Below, one piece after another: positions 42,338-54,989 of a DNA stretch of 64,000 nt. The DNA comes from Phaeodactylum tricornutum CCAP 1055/1 (taxonomy: Eukaryota > Bacillariophyta > Bacillariophyceae > Surirellales > Neidiaceae). The position numbers and the translations under genes are program-made. Within the stretch, counting starts at the first letter, position 1. Each line of letters opens with the position of its first letter. The stretch lies in the NCBI RefSeq assembly GCF_000150955.2, contig NC_011671.1, positions 868,001 through 932,000 of the forward strand, given 5' to 3'. The notes below the pieces were generated by a model. That model was given only the letters and a program-made list of their open reading frames with translations, was not told the origin of the DNA and searched no databases.

Positions 42338-45300
42338 ATGGCGGATGACGAAGTTCGACGCAAGAACGAAATCTCGGCCTTTGCCGCCATGGCGCTAGGT
42401 GCCAACAACGCCGCCGATGACGACGACAACGGCTCGGGAGATCGCCCGAACACTACTCGCTCCGGATCGGTCCACTTTTCGCAGCCCAGCACGCTAGAAA
42501 GCAGCAGCGAAGGTGTGACAGCGGCGGTCAACCAAAGTGATGAGCCGCAGAATATATTCGCCGACGCTGTGGCGCAAGCGGAAGACCGTACACCGTCTGG
42601 AACATTTGCCTTTTCCAAGGCTTCCCACAAACACGCCATGGCGGAAAGATCCAATTTAGAGGCGGCGGCAGCCGCATTGGCGGACGGTGACCCGGCGACG
42701 GAAGGGGCCCAAGCCAATTTTCCGGCACCGCCCTTGACGTCTCCACTACCACAACCGCCGACTCGTAAACCAGTTGAAGACGTTCCCATGTTTGCTGAAC
42801 AAGTGATCATGCCGAAGCCGCTATTCTTTGGACCCATTCTACCGCCGCGAGTCGTTCTGCAAGCGCGAAAGATGGTTGTAGACGCCCAGCGGAGTCTCGG
42901 TTACGACCCAACTTCCAACGATATTCCCCCTCGACTCTCAGAGCTGCCTCCAGGCGTCCGCAACTTGGTTGGAGCCCTGCGCGTCTACGGTCACGGCATT
43001 GATGTTTTGGAGCCCATCGACGAAGATTCCGAATTTTGGAGGGGAGATGGAACTGTGCGAACCTTTCAACCAGTCTGGGACGAAACCTCACGGAACGAAC
43101 GCGTTCACGAACACCGCAAACGACAGCGTCCGGAGGCGATTTCCCGGGCGTCTACGGCGCCCGCCAGGCTATGGCAAGAGACGGAGAGTGAGAAAACAGA
43201 AGACTCGGAAGAATCACTGACGGACTTGGAAGCTCCGATGACACCTAATGGACTTTCCAAAAACGAACAGTTCAGTATGTGGTTGCGTGCGGATGACGAT
43301 TCGATCGAACACTTGTCGGCCGGAAGTCCCCGCGATATGACCGAATCAATTGTTAGCGTACGCTCGGTTGAAAGCCTGCACTCCCCCGCCCGGCTTCCGG
43401 AAGTGCCACTTTTGGAAAATTCTGCTCATCCATCATCGTCGACGGCACCCCAACACCCGCTATCGGACCAGGCGCTTTTCTCAAGGTGGGCACGCGGAGG
43501 AGCCAGTATGGCAGCCAACGATTCCAGCCGATCTCTGGCAGACAGCACGGACAACGTTTCTGCCCCGGGAACTTTTCACCGGATACCAATATTGTCCCCG
43601 CTCGACGATAGTGACGATGATTCGGTCAATTATGATGAGTCAAAAAAGAAAGTGGGGGCCAACGACCACCTGACAAAGGCGGTGGCATCCTTTGGGGGAG
43701 ATCAACCCCTTCCAGCGTATGGGTTGGTGGCAGCAGAGACCAATTCACGAACGCTACTATCGCAAGTACCGCTAAACGAAACGCAGAAACGGCCTCTAAC
43801 GAATTACGAACTCACTAATGGGCGCGTACCCCTCTTTGGTGTGGATGATCCGCCTTTGCCTTCAGAGGCGGATTTGGGTGCCCACGATTCCAAGGAGGAA
43901 CAGGCCAGGTCTTACGAACAAAAACGCTCGCAAGACATTATCGCACGGTTTGTGGCTCCCAACGTTTTCGGGTCCATTGCTTGTCCGAATCCAGCTATGC
44001 ATCCCGACGACTTCCATTCCTGGAATGCCCGAGCTACGATAGGTTCAATCAACCAACGGATTCAAAATGGGGGTGCTCGTAGTGCAGCAGCCTCAGTGGC
44101 TTCTGATGGATTAAGCCTACCTTCTCTGTTACCTCATGTACGGCGCCCGTTGCAACAAAATGGGTCGCTTTCGCAAAAACCCAAAAAGCCCAACGGACGG
44201 AAGCAGTACGTGTCACGTTCCAGGTACGGGTGGTGGAATGTGGCAGAAGAGGACGACGAAGGAAAGGAGAAGTTTTCAAAGAGAGATGGGGCTAAAATCA
44301 AAGAAGAGAGCAGTATCGTACAGGAGGAAAACCCTATGTTACTACCACCCGTCCATCATAGCTCTTCCGCGCTGCAAGTCGTCACCTTACTGGAGCCTTC
44401 GCCCGAGGATTTGCATAAGGAGAACCTTCCTTTATCTCGAATGCACGCTGCAACGTCGATGGCACAGTCGTTACCGTATATTTCCGATCGGCCCCCGAAT
44501 TATCGATACCTCCAAATAGACGCACAGGCAGTTGGTTTTCCACCCATGGGGGCTGAAGTTGAACCGCTGTTTTGCAAATTGTCGATCTACAATGTCGAGA
44601 CGACAACGAACGAAGCGGCCGGAAATGCGTCCGCTACCCCCACACCAAACTTTAGTCGATGCGGTCGAGTGACAGAGGGCCTACACTTTGATGTGGTCAG
44701 CGACGAAGAGGTTGCCGAACGTTGCCATGCGGCGCTGTGGCCATACTCAACGTCTAGTCCGCAGTCGAAGATGTTACGTCCCCGTGGTGAAAGCCACGAA
44801 CCAGAGAGGTTGCAAGGTACTCGATGTGGTGTATTCCCTTTACCTTCAACGTTGAATAATGACAGTCTATACGCGGTTTTGGTTGTTCACAAGGTTTTTT
44901 CTGACGATGGTGACGTCGCGCCGTATTTGAAGGCCAGCAAAGTAGCAACTGATGTTGGAAAGTTAAAGGTTCATGCCGAAAGAGCATCAAATCGTCATGG
45001 GGCTCTGCTGATGCCATTCGCTTTCGGAGTGGCGCCGCTGCTCCAAGTCTTTGGTATCGACAATCCTGTGGTGGCCAGTAGTCGTGCTGTTCAGATTCCT
45101 TTGTTTCGATACTCTCCTGGTTTAGGAGAACGCCAAATTGTGGATCATATTATGGTTATGCTTTTTCCGAAGGCTGCTCACCGGGTAGACGGTCTGTCAG
45201 GACCAGCAGCGGTAACGAACGGGGGTGCAGCAATGCTAGTTATGCGCAATTTTGGTTATCTTGGTCTGCATTCTGTCGTCGACCCCAAAAGCTCGTTGGC

Positions 45301-48300
45301 TCGAGATCGACTGGTGGACTTTACAGGGGAATTGCAGCTTCGAAGAAGAGCAGACGAAAAAAAAGATCAAGACATCACGAAATCTGTGAAGCATGATGCA
45401 TATTTAAATCGCTTACCTTCGTGGCACTCTCAGTATTCTGCCGAACCTACGGTCAATGGAGGAAGGAATTCTGACTACGTCCCTGGGAATGAAAGCGAAA
45501 AATGTGAAGATCACTCATTACTGTACGCACAAGAATTAGCACCTTTGCCACTCCAGTTTCACGGTGTCGAAAGTTTTTACAACACGTCCTTTTACAATGA
45601 GCTCCTTTTCCATCCTCGAATGCTTCACAACTGCCCAAAAGGCAATACAGTTATAAAAGTCGAACTTAGGGAGCTGGAATGGAATAAAAAGTACGGAGTC
45701 TTTTTGGCACATTTGCCCGAATGCGGTCCGAGCATTCACAACAATAGAAGAGGCCCGAGTTTGGTTCAGAGCTCGTTTTCGTCGTGTTCTCCGCGAGGAA
45801 GTGGACCGAATTTCGTTGACGAGTTTAAGCTGAAGCTTCCTCTCGACCTGCAGACAAGAAGAGGAGAACGCACAGGGGCACTGGCTCTTTTGTTTACGGT
45901 ATATCACGTTAAGGTTTCGTCCAGAACAAAGTGGAGTAAAAGAGCTAAAATGATATTCGGAACGACGCACCCTGCCGATTCCGCAGGTGAGCAAGAGGAA
46001 CTTGAGTCTGTTGAGAAGTCGCGATTAAAACAAATTGCATGTGGCTTCCTTACTATTGGGTCTCAGGCGAGCGTGATCGACAATGGCACACATGACGTTC
46101 GAGTTAGCTATACAGCAAAACATCCACCAACCGAGATCACAGATCAAGGCATAATAGATCCAGGAGGCCTTGTCCTCATTGAGCAAGGGGAGGGAAACGA
46201 TGGAATTCTTCCATCATTCGACGGCCCGTACGATTCTTGCGCTGAAACATCAGTTGTATCAAACGACAGCTGGATATCAGATCGGCTTACGCACGAGGTA
46301 ACGAGAACTGATGCTTCGATTGCAAGTGCATCGGATTTGGCTTCGATCGCCGAAGACTCATCCACCATTGGCTCTAAGGCAATGGCTGCTACCGAGATTT
46401 CCCTATCGGTAGGTCGGAATAATATCTTGTTTTAGTGCTGCTGTGAGCCAATTTCTCACGTCTTCTTATTGTAAATTAAGGTGCGAGTGATTGTACATTC
46501 CTCAGTGCATCCTCAAAACGAAACAATTGCCCGTTTTCTACAGAATGAGCCAGAATTGCCTTGCCGGCCATTGATTCCGAGCGGCTTGTTTCTTTCGAGT
46601 ATAGCTATGGGCAGAGATTTCCTGCGGGATCAGGCTGAGCTTCGAAGCGCGCATCAATCCGAAGCTGACCTTGTAAAGCTTACGGTAGACATAGCGGATA
46701 AGCGGTGCTGTCCATTTTCGTGTTCGGCTTCTCATCTCCTCAGACTATCAGCGTCGCTTTGGCGATCACTTGCTTTTGGGAGCGGAAAACCAGATCTCGT
46801 GTGGGCAAATCCATCAGCAGTCATTCCACTACGGGTAGAGTCTTTTGCATCACTCATGGGTATAGTTTGTTCAGCTGCAATCACGTGTTCCAAACGGGGT
46901 ATCACTCAAGTCGATGGCGTTACAAAGCTGAGTGTCGTCGCCCTTGGACGTGTTCTCGCCCTTGTTTTCGATGAAGAGCGTCTTTTTGCAGAACAAGCAG
47001 TTGAAGTGTTTGATCAAAGCCATTACTCTTTTGAGGACTCCTCGCAATATCAAAAGCGCCAGAATCATTCCTACAAGAAAACTCCTAAAAAAGGACGACA
47101 CGTTCGGCAAAATTTCGCCCTTTTGAATAACGACACATCAGGTAGACAGAACAATCAAAAAAATTTAACTTTTCCCGGAAAGAAAGCCGATCTCGTCGAC
47201 TTCCGCCAGGGTACAGTCACTGTCCCACTATCTGCGCAAGTTTCCGACATGGGAGAGTCCACCAAAGATTCAACTTGGAATCCCGTCAAAAGCGATGAAG
47301 GCAGCTCAAAATCATCAAGTTCAACTCATGAACATAAAGTTGATTCCAAATCTGATTTTCAAAGTGCACTTCGCATCGCTACATCAGAGGATGACTCCGA
47401 CATTTCAATAGAAAACACGGGTGTAAAGCGTGCCGCGGCTATGATTCAGGCTTTCAACGGAGCTTCCCGAGGAAACAGAAAATGGATGACTGCTCCGGCT
47501 ATTGCACTATCCACCATTAAGGAATCGGAGGATGCTGATGCTAATGATTCAGAAATCTTTGAAGAACGACAGCAAATGAAACTATCGTCATATTCTAGGG
47601 ACTCTTTGGATGATGAAATTGTTTTGAATTCCGACAACAAAGTGAGACCTAAACAAATGCGCGTTCCAAAGGTACAAAAATCAGAAGTGAGCAACGTTAT
47701 TGGAACTTCAACTGTGATCGAAACTCCCACAGAGCTTAGCAAGGCTAATATTCCACAGTCTGATCTTGAAATTGAAAGAGCCGGGGTAGCGTTTCTAGAT
47801 GTAATCGGAAAAAGCCTTGGATTGAGGTAAGAGGCCTGCAAAGTGTGTTTAATACTGTACTGTCAGCAATCAATCTCACGAGTTATCCATTTCCAGCTCA
47901 GATGCTCAAGCAATGGTAGGAGAAGAAAGGCGGGTAGGCTCGTCTCATCACCGAAAGACACAGAGTCGTTCTAGTATCGATTGGACTTTGAAAGGGGAGG
48001 AATTCGGATCAATATCTCAAGACGCTCAGCTTGACATGCGTGGTGAAGCACCAAAGGATACAAATGAGGAGCACGCAGAAGCAATGTCTACTCTGCAAAG
48101 AGAAGATGGTAATTCGTGTCAGCTCCCCGATTACGTTGATCGCCTCGTCGCATTCGGAAGGTCTTCGAGTCGTTCCGGTCGGTGGTTTCCGTATATATAT
48201 GAAATTATAATCATGCAATGGGCAGGTATTTTGTCGCAACAAAGCGGACAGGGTGAGAAACCTCGAAGAGAGAACCCTGGCGAAGCACCGAAGAATTTCT

Positions 48301-51300
48301 CTGTACCATCCGGTGATGATAATCTCAACGAAGTTGCGTTCAGAGCTTTGGGTGTAGCTGTCGCTAGCGCTCCTTTGCTGTTCGAAGTAATCAAGAAGAG
48401 CCTCGGCTTTCGAGTTTCTCGCCTGTTTAACCATGAATTGTCGAAAAGCAACAGAAATGTGTGTCCACCTCTGGTTGAGCTGGACAAAACATTGTTTGGG
48501 ACATTGGAACAAATCATATCGATGCTGACAGATGCTTGTATTGACTCAAGAAACTTTGACTCACTGGACCACCGACAGATGAGTTTTGATGTGAATGACT
48601 CTATTATTCGCTTTCTAAGGGATATGTTCAGTTTTTTGACTCCCAGCACCGTCTACCGTCTAATTCTGACTCATTTATCACGATTCTTGGCAAAGGATGG
48701 AAAGAACTGGCAAGACAGGGACTCCGATATTGGTCTAAGATGCTCCTGGGAGGTTGCAAAGCTACGGCTAAACACAATCACTGCTCTTGTAAGGTTCCCT
48801 GACTTTGTACGAGTAAACTCCCCACAGATGCTCAACTGGGGTGATTGGTGGACAAGAGCTCCAGTATTGACCACAGCCACATTCTTTGATGCTGTTTTGT
48901 CAAAGTTTGAGAAGTTTCGCCTTCCTGATCTGGTTGACAGCGAAGGATTGATGCAGAGCTCGAAGGCTACTGGCGTTTCCAACAATGCACATTTGCGTCC
49001 TCATTGGCTTGCAGAACTTGTCATCGATATCTGTCTTCTTGGATCTGAACATGCAGAACAGTACATACAAAACCGATCATCCTCCCTTGTTCACGAGCTC
49101 CTCTGGTCATGTAGCCAAGAGAGTGTTTTGGCGGAAAGAGCGACGGCTGTTGCAAGTATGTATGCCACTCTACTCGAGAAGCTCTTGCAACGTATCAACT
49201 ACCTGTCTAGCTTTGCACCGAAAAGCCAGCTTCGTATAGATCTCTTAACGTCTGCAATCTACGTGTTGCAATCCGCTCCTCCACATTTGCTCCGTGCCCT
49301 TTGGAGGAAGCTTCTCTCTCGATTGAGAGGAAAAGGATCACTGGACAAGTACTGCTTGTGTAACAAGTCAAGTTCGTTGGGCGGGCTGGCAGTAGACGAA
49401 GAAAACCAAGGTAGACTTCCGAAAGGCACAGTGGAACTGAAAGAAGAAGCAGACGTGCTGGACATGTTTTGTTTACTAAATTTAGCGCTAAAGACGGCTG
49501 AATACGAAGGATGCGAAGAACATCTCGAAGGCGATAGTGCTGCCGATGGCCGGGACAGCATTGAGGTTTGGCGACGAGCATACCTACTAGCTCACAGTCA
49601 GTGCGGGGATCGAAGTTCGGACGCGCAAGAAAGAAATTCGTTTGAAAGTCGCCGTCAGCAAAGCGTTGCCGACTCTAGCTATTCGAGCTCGATTTCCCGA
49701 AAATGGCAAGCACACGATGGCTCGATCGTCATTGTGAATACCGGCCATCAGATCAATATGGAGCTCTACCATATCTTGAGCGCAACTATCGACGGACAGT
49801 CTCTGTTGAATCCGGCAATTTATAGCAAAATTAGGAAGCACAGTGGTATCAGACCTATCGCGTGCTCTCTGATGTTGAGCTATGTTGATGTGGTCGTATT
49901 CGTAAGGGCTTCTACTTCGCTGTATTTGCATGCACTCGCACTGAAGCAGAGCGACATTGGCATCATCCGGACCTTCCAACTTTCCGGCGAGGTGATCAAG
50001 ATCTTCGGGATAAAACTGTTTCTTGATGCTGTTGGCGAAACGCTACAGCACTGGATGCGGGTCATTTCATTTCAATGCGGCGCACGGCGAGCCAACGTTC
50101 GAGTCGAGGCAACGGATTTGCTTGAACTCATCTTACGAAGCACATGGGAATGTTTTGGAAGCTTCTTTAGGATCAGAGTCCCACTGCTTGCTGTCCAAAC
50201 TGAAGTGATGGAACGAATTGTTGCAACAGCAGCGGCCCGCTTCTACAGGGACCAGCGTCGACTACGCACCGCTGTTGACACGTTTTCGAACATCAGCGCC
50301 GAGGCTAGCTTAGTACCTCTCTGGCGCACACTCGATCGGATCGAAAAGCAACCTGCGAGCCAAAACATTGCATTTCGTGTCGCACTCATTCGAATGTCTC
50401 AGAAATTGAAGAAGCTTTACCGGGCTTACATCGGCGCTAGAGTATTGTCATGCATTCAAGGCACCGCAGCAAGCAAAGATCTCGAAGATGACGAAGTCGT
50501 ACATGATTACGAAACGGAGGGTCTTCTGCGAGCCAACCGAATCAACGTCCTTCGCGTAATCAACGCATCTGAAGGGCACAGCAAACAATTTCTTGGGTTT
50601 CAGGGTACTCACCGAACGACTAGTCGAGTGGCACACTACGAAGCGGTCGAGGACGCCTTTATTGATGCTGCTGACGTCTTCTCAGCCACGGAATTGCCAG
50701 AACACCGGGTTGCCTGGCTTCAAATGCTCGCTGACTTTCATGCATCGAGATCGAAATCTGCTGAGGAAGCTACTTGTCACTTTTTTATTCATTTGACGTA
50801 TCAGCAAGCTGCCCCGCTTCACCGCTCCTTATGGTCAAGTACGGCTTTTCTTCCATGGACCGACAACATGCCTGACCCAGTATACATAGATGGAGATAAC
50901 CCTACTGTCGACCCTGACTATACATCCGATTACGATCTAGAAGAAGCCTCTGGGAACTTGGGGCGAGATGCCAACTCTTTTCGACGGATCTTCTACCGAG
51001 TGGCCAATTCGGTTGGTGTCGAAAATACCGAATGGCAAAATAGTCTGAGCAAAACGCTATTTGGTGGCATTGCATTTTCGATCGAATACCACACGCTTCG
51101 TCCATGGATAAGCCTTCGAAAAATGGAAGAAAACATGGTAGAAGAAGCAGAAGGGGCGGGGGAACTGTTCCTCAAGGCAGGAATTGTCGAGAGCAGTCGC
51201 CTCGCGTGGAACCTCGCTACTCAGTATTACGCCGAGAAATTCAACTACGGAAAACTATCTGTTGTCTACCGACATCTTGCTCAAACTGTCGTCTCGGAAG

Positions 51301-53354
51301 TGCCCCCGATCGATACCAGTCTGCCACAGGAAATGTCTGCAACATTGGGGCGATTTTATCGAGTCTGGTTTCATGGAGGAGCCCCGGACGAGCTTAGTGG
51401 CGTTGAATTTGTTTATCGCGCTGATAGTAGTGTGGCATTAGACCAATTTGGTGAAGAGCTTCGAGGAGTAATAAAGTCAATCATACCTGACAAGACACCT
51501 ATCCACTTGGTCCTCGACGGCCGCCCCGAATCAAGACTAGAGGAAGGCAACATCAGCTTGGGATTCAGCCGAATTGGCCCTGCGCCGCTCGAGCCTGTCC
51601 GAATCAAGGTTACTCCATTGCGACCAATGCTTGGGAATAGCTCTCATATGCGTGGACTTCCTGAGTGGTTCCACAGCTATGTGAGTGAATCCTTTTCAGG
51701 CTTAAGCCATCGACCGATGAGCGAGAGGAATCGGGGAGGACTGCGCCGGAGTGAGTCTATTGCAAGCGAAAATGGAGATAGGCGCCGAGATATCCGACAC
51801 CGTGACCATGCAAGATCGTTCAGCGCCTCTGTCTTTTCATCTGGAGGGAGTTCGGCTGCTGGTACGCCCACCGCTCGCCGGAACCCAATTGGCCGTGTAC
51901 ACGATGGGGATCGACTAATGCGATTTTCAAATCCCGCAGTTAGCGTGTTAGCAGGAGTTGACAAATTTTGTTTCGTCCAACCCAAGGACAGGTCAAGTAA
52001 GGCGAAAGATTGGTGGAAGAGCTCGTCCGGTGATTTTGCCGAGAAATCCTTAAAAGTCACTCAACTTCAGGTCGGCCAGCAGTTTCCAGCTTGCGTTACT
52101 CGACAAGCCGTCGTTCATCGGTTGGTCTACTCCCAAAGTCCGCTTGAAGCAGGAGTTGACTCAGTATGTCAATGGTGCGCCGTACTGTTCCGGACGGCTG
52201 TTGCTACTGTGGGCATGGCCGTTATAAGGACCAACACAGACCCAGGCATAGGCAATGATGCAGCGAAAATTGTGGCCGACTGCATTCATTCGAGTCACGT
52301 TAAGGAAATCGGGTTGGCGCTTTTGAAAAGAAACTCAGATTTTCCTGAGCACGATCCGAATTCGGATTTTCTGACCGACAATGATCGTTTATCCGATGAG
52401 GAAATCAAAAAGCTTCAGGTGAAACTTGCACGTTTGATTGTCGTCTTTGTGGAGCTCTTGCATTTGTTAATTGCTCGCAATCGAGACATTCTCTTGGGGG
52501 TAATCAAGGATAGGAAAAAAAGCGACAATTCTATGGCTGAGACTGGCAGTGGGAATCGAAGTTTTCATCGCACTGCCTCGCTTGGTCCTACAGTTTCGGA
52601 TAGCATCGATCGCCATCCTCGATCTAACATCCACCAGCAGCGGTATCCCCATCAGCGTCACGACAGTCAGGGTAACATGCACGATTTCAGCGCTCTTCAG
52701 CCGTCTAGTTCGGTGCCTCCGCTAGGTCCGCCTAGGTGGCGCCGTCAGCAGCACACTGACCAAACTGACACAGCGCCCCATCACACCAGGAGTCAAACTG
52801 ACGGGGGAGCAACTCGTTCCGGGGAATTTCGGTCGAATCGTTCAGACACGGACAGTCGTGGAGCAGGGCGGTACAAGGGACAAAATCCGTCAGTTGAGCA
52901 CCTCTCGACAGACTCGGGTTCCAACAGTGGTGGAGCGGTTTTCCGTACCGACTCTGCGATTGCTGTCCAGAGTGAACTACAGCGAGCTTTTATAAGTATG
53001 GTGAGAGTAGTGTATCCGAGCCTTCATGAAATTTTGAGAAATGACACGCCGCATTGGTTGAAACAGTGCACGCATGACAATTATTTTTCTATGAAAACGT
53101 ACAAGCGCACCGAAATTCCGATTGCACAGGAGCTTTGCTTTGCCACGGGTGGCGACAGCAGTGTATTTATCGACGCGGAGAATGCCTCTGCTACCGGAGG
53201 AACGCTCAAATCACTAAGCGACTCGAATTGGCCTGGTGTTCAGACGCAGCATCCGTTTTACGACGGTTCACAGCACGAGAGCTTGGCTGGCGGGAGCGAT
53301 CGTGGTTCGGTCGTTTCGCGTGGATCCGAGCCTTACGGAATCAGCTTAATTTAA
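42338..53354 (+). CDS. Very large DOCK-family guanine nucleotide exchange factor (3 exons)
   Basis: DOCK proteins activate Rho/Rac/Cdc42 GTPases. Exons 42338-46408, 46481-47826 and 47897-53354 with introns of 72 and 70 bp (GTAGGT...AAG; GTAAGA...CAG) give about 3,624 residues. Known DOCKs are about 1,800-2,100, so long disordered Ser/Asp-rich inserts account for the excess. A DHR-1 (C2-type) domain lies around 1080-1290 (FYNELLFHPRMLHNCPKG, VIKVELRELEW). Exon 2 begins VRVIVHSSVHPQNE, the usual segment just after DHR-1. The catalytic DHR-2 spans roughly 2700-3500: CHFFIHLTYQQAAPLHRSLW, FLKAGIVESSRLAWNLA, FNYGKLSVVYRHLAQ, LGRFYRVWFHGG, EFVYR. The overall order fits the zizimin (DOCK-C/D) side, but the subgroup is unproved. 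The GTPase partner is unknown. Confidence 0.88.
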
Positions 53355-53449
53355 ATGAGATATAGCAATTCCTGCGCATTGCATTCCGTGTTACAACTCA
53401 ATATTTTTGAAAGTGCTGCTTTTGGCAAAAGAAATTATATGATCATAAG
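53355..53449. other. Short interval before the transposon
   Basis: 3' flank of the DOCK gene up to the left target duplication. Nothing seen. Confidence 0.3.
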
Positions 53450-53458
53450 CTGAAAATT
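53450..53458. repeat. Left 9-bp target site duplication
   Basis: CTGAAAATT directly before the left inverted repeat; an identical copy is at 57470-57478, directly after the right one. A 9-bp duplication is the Mutator hallmark. Confidence 0.85.
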
Positions 53459-53645
53459 GAGAAAATTCTCTATTTGGGATGAGCAGGGGTGAAATTTTCG
53501 CTATTTGGGAAAATTCACACTGATTCTAAGTGTTTTTATTCTCGCGGGAAATACTTTCTAAGTAATCTTTTTACTTAAGAACAACCCAATATACTATGTA
53601 TAGCCATTCAGATTCAATTCAGCAGTTCCCTCCATGATACCTGCC
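53459..53645 (+). repeat. Left terminal inverted repeat
   Basis: 187 bp starting GAGAAAATTC. It pairs with 57283-57469 with five mismatches found by hand. Confidence 0.88.
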
Positions 53646-54870
53646 CCAAACCTACCACTGAGGTACAATATTGGAATGATAGAAAGAAGGCCATGAAATA
53701 CGCAAAATTGGAGGCTCTAATGTGGGCAAAATAAAGGAGTAAAAACTAAATCTAGGATGTTTGTACAGCTGTGTTATTAGTTGACCATCGTTGTTGGAAA
53801 AGGTGCAAAATCTTTAAGGAATCTTTAGATTTCTGCAAGAGTTTCTGAAACAGCTTACAGTTAATCCAGACTTACAGTTAATTCCACTGAACAAGACTGA
53901 ATTTTGAACCTGTAATTGTTGACCTTGCCGTCTTGGACGGACAAAAGCAGTATAGAAAATTTCTCGCTGACAAAGAAGCTCGTGTGATAAAGTATAGCCA
54001 CGCAATACTGCAATTTGCCACTAAGGTGAGCAATTGTCATAGCTATTGTTGTTGGAACATTCAACTAGCATAGTGCCTAGCTCTGAATATTGGCCATGTT
54101 TGCCAGCCTTATTACTGTCCCAGTCGTCGTCTGTACGACGCTGCGGATAGAGGCAATGTTTTTCGGGTCATTACCGAAATGTCATTTGCGAAAGCAGTGC
54201 GAAGTGACACGTGTGTGCATCTAAGGATGCAGCAGTTGTGACACGCAAGACGACATGTCTTGCCGGCCAAGAAATCATCTTTACATAAGCGATTTTCTCT
54301 ATTATGGTCGTCCCTTGAGAGGTAAAGAAAATACCTTCTCCACGTCTACAAACTGGGATTGAATCGAAGCAGATAAGTCTGCACACGATCAAAGGGTCTC
54401 ATGTTCATCTGCATTCATCTGCATTCATTTGCATTCATATGCATTCATTTGCATTCATTTGCAGTCATCTGGATTCTGCGGGATCAACGCATAGAAGACA
54501 GTACAGAGGCTACGGTCTCCTTGAATACGATTGACCAGAACATTACTATCCCAGTGATGTGACTATCCGTGGAGAGTAGTACTGATTCTACTGAGACTCC
54601 TAAGGGAGCTCCAAGGGATTTGTTTGCACTCGAAAAGATTACATCCATATTTGTCTCTACACACAATTCTCAATTCTAAATTCAGTCGAGGTCAAACCGA
54701 TTGAGTTACCGATTAATTACAATACAATCGGGGCCTTACAAGGCTTTCCCCTTTATTCATCTTACTCTCTCTTTGTATCAACAATACATTGCGTGAGTAT
54801 TGAAGAATCCGTTACGTGTGTGACAAGGAAGGCTTGTTGAAAAAGTCGGAGAGCGCACGTGGACTTTTTG
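53646..54870. other. Transposon interior without recognisable genes
   Basis: AT-rich interior left part of the element. Short frames on both strands (60-75 residues) match nothing. It ends with the decamer array and about 400 bp of unassigned sequence. Confidence 0.4.
54401..54470 (+). repeat. Seven-copy decamer tandem array
   Basis: Seven head-to-tail 10-bp units with consensus GCATTCATYT; the outer units carry one or two changes (ATGTTCATCT, GCAGTCATCT). It lies inside the transposon. Confidence 0.85.
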
Positions 54871-54989
54871 TTTGGAAAGTCATCAAGGTATGTTGATTGC
54901 AGTCATGACAATGACGGCGTGTACTGCCCGCCAACTTGACCTCTTCTCACCACATCCGTCCAACGCTAAATTCTCTTTCCTCGACTGCG

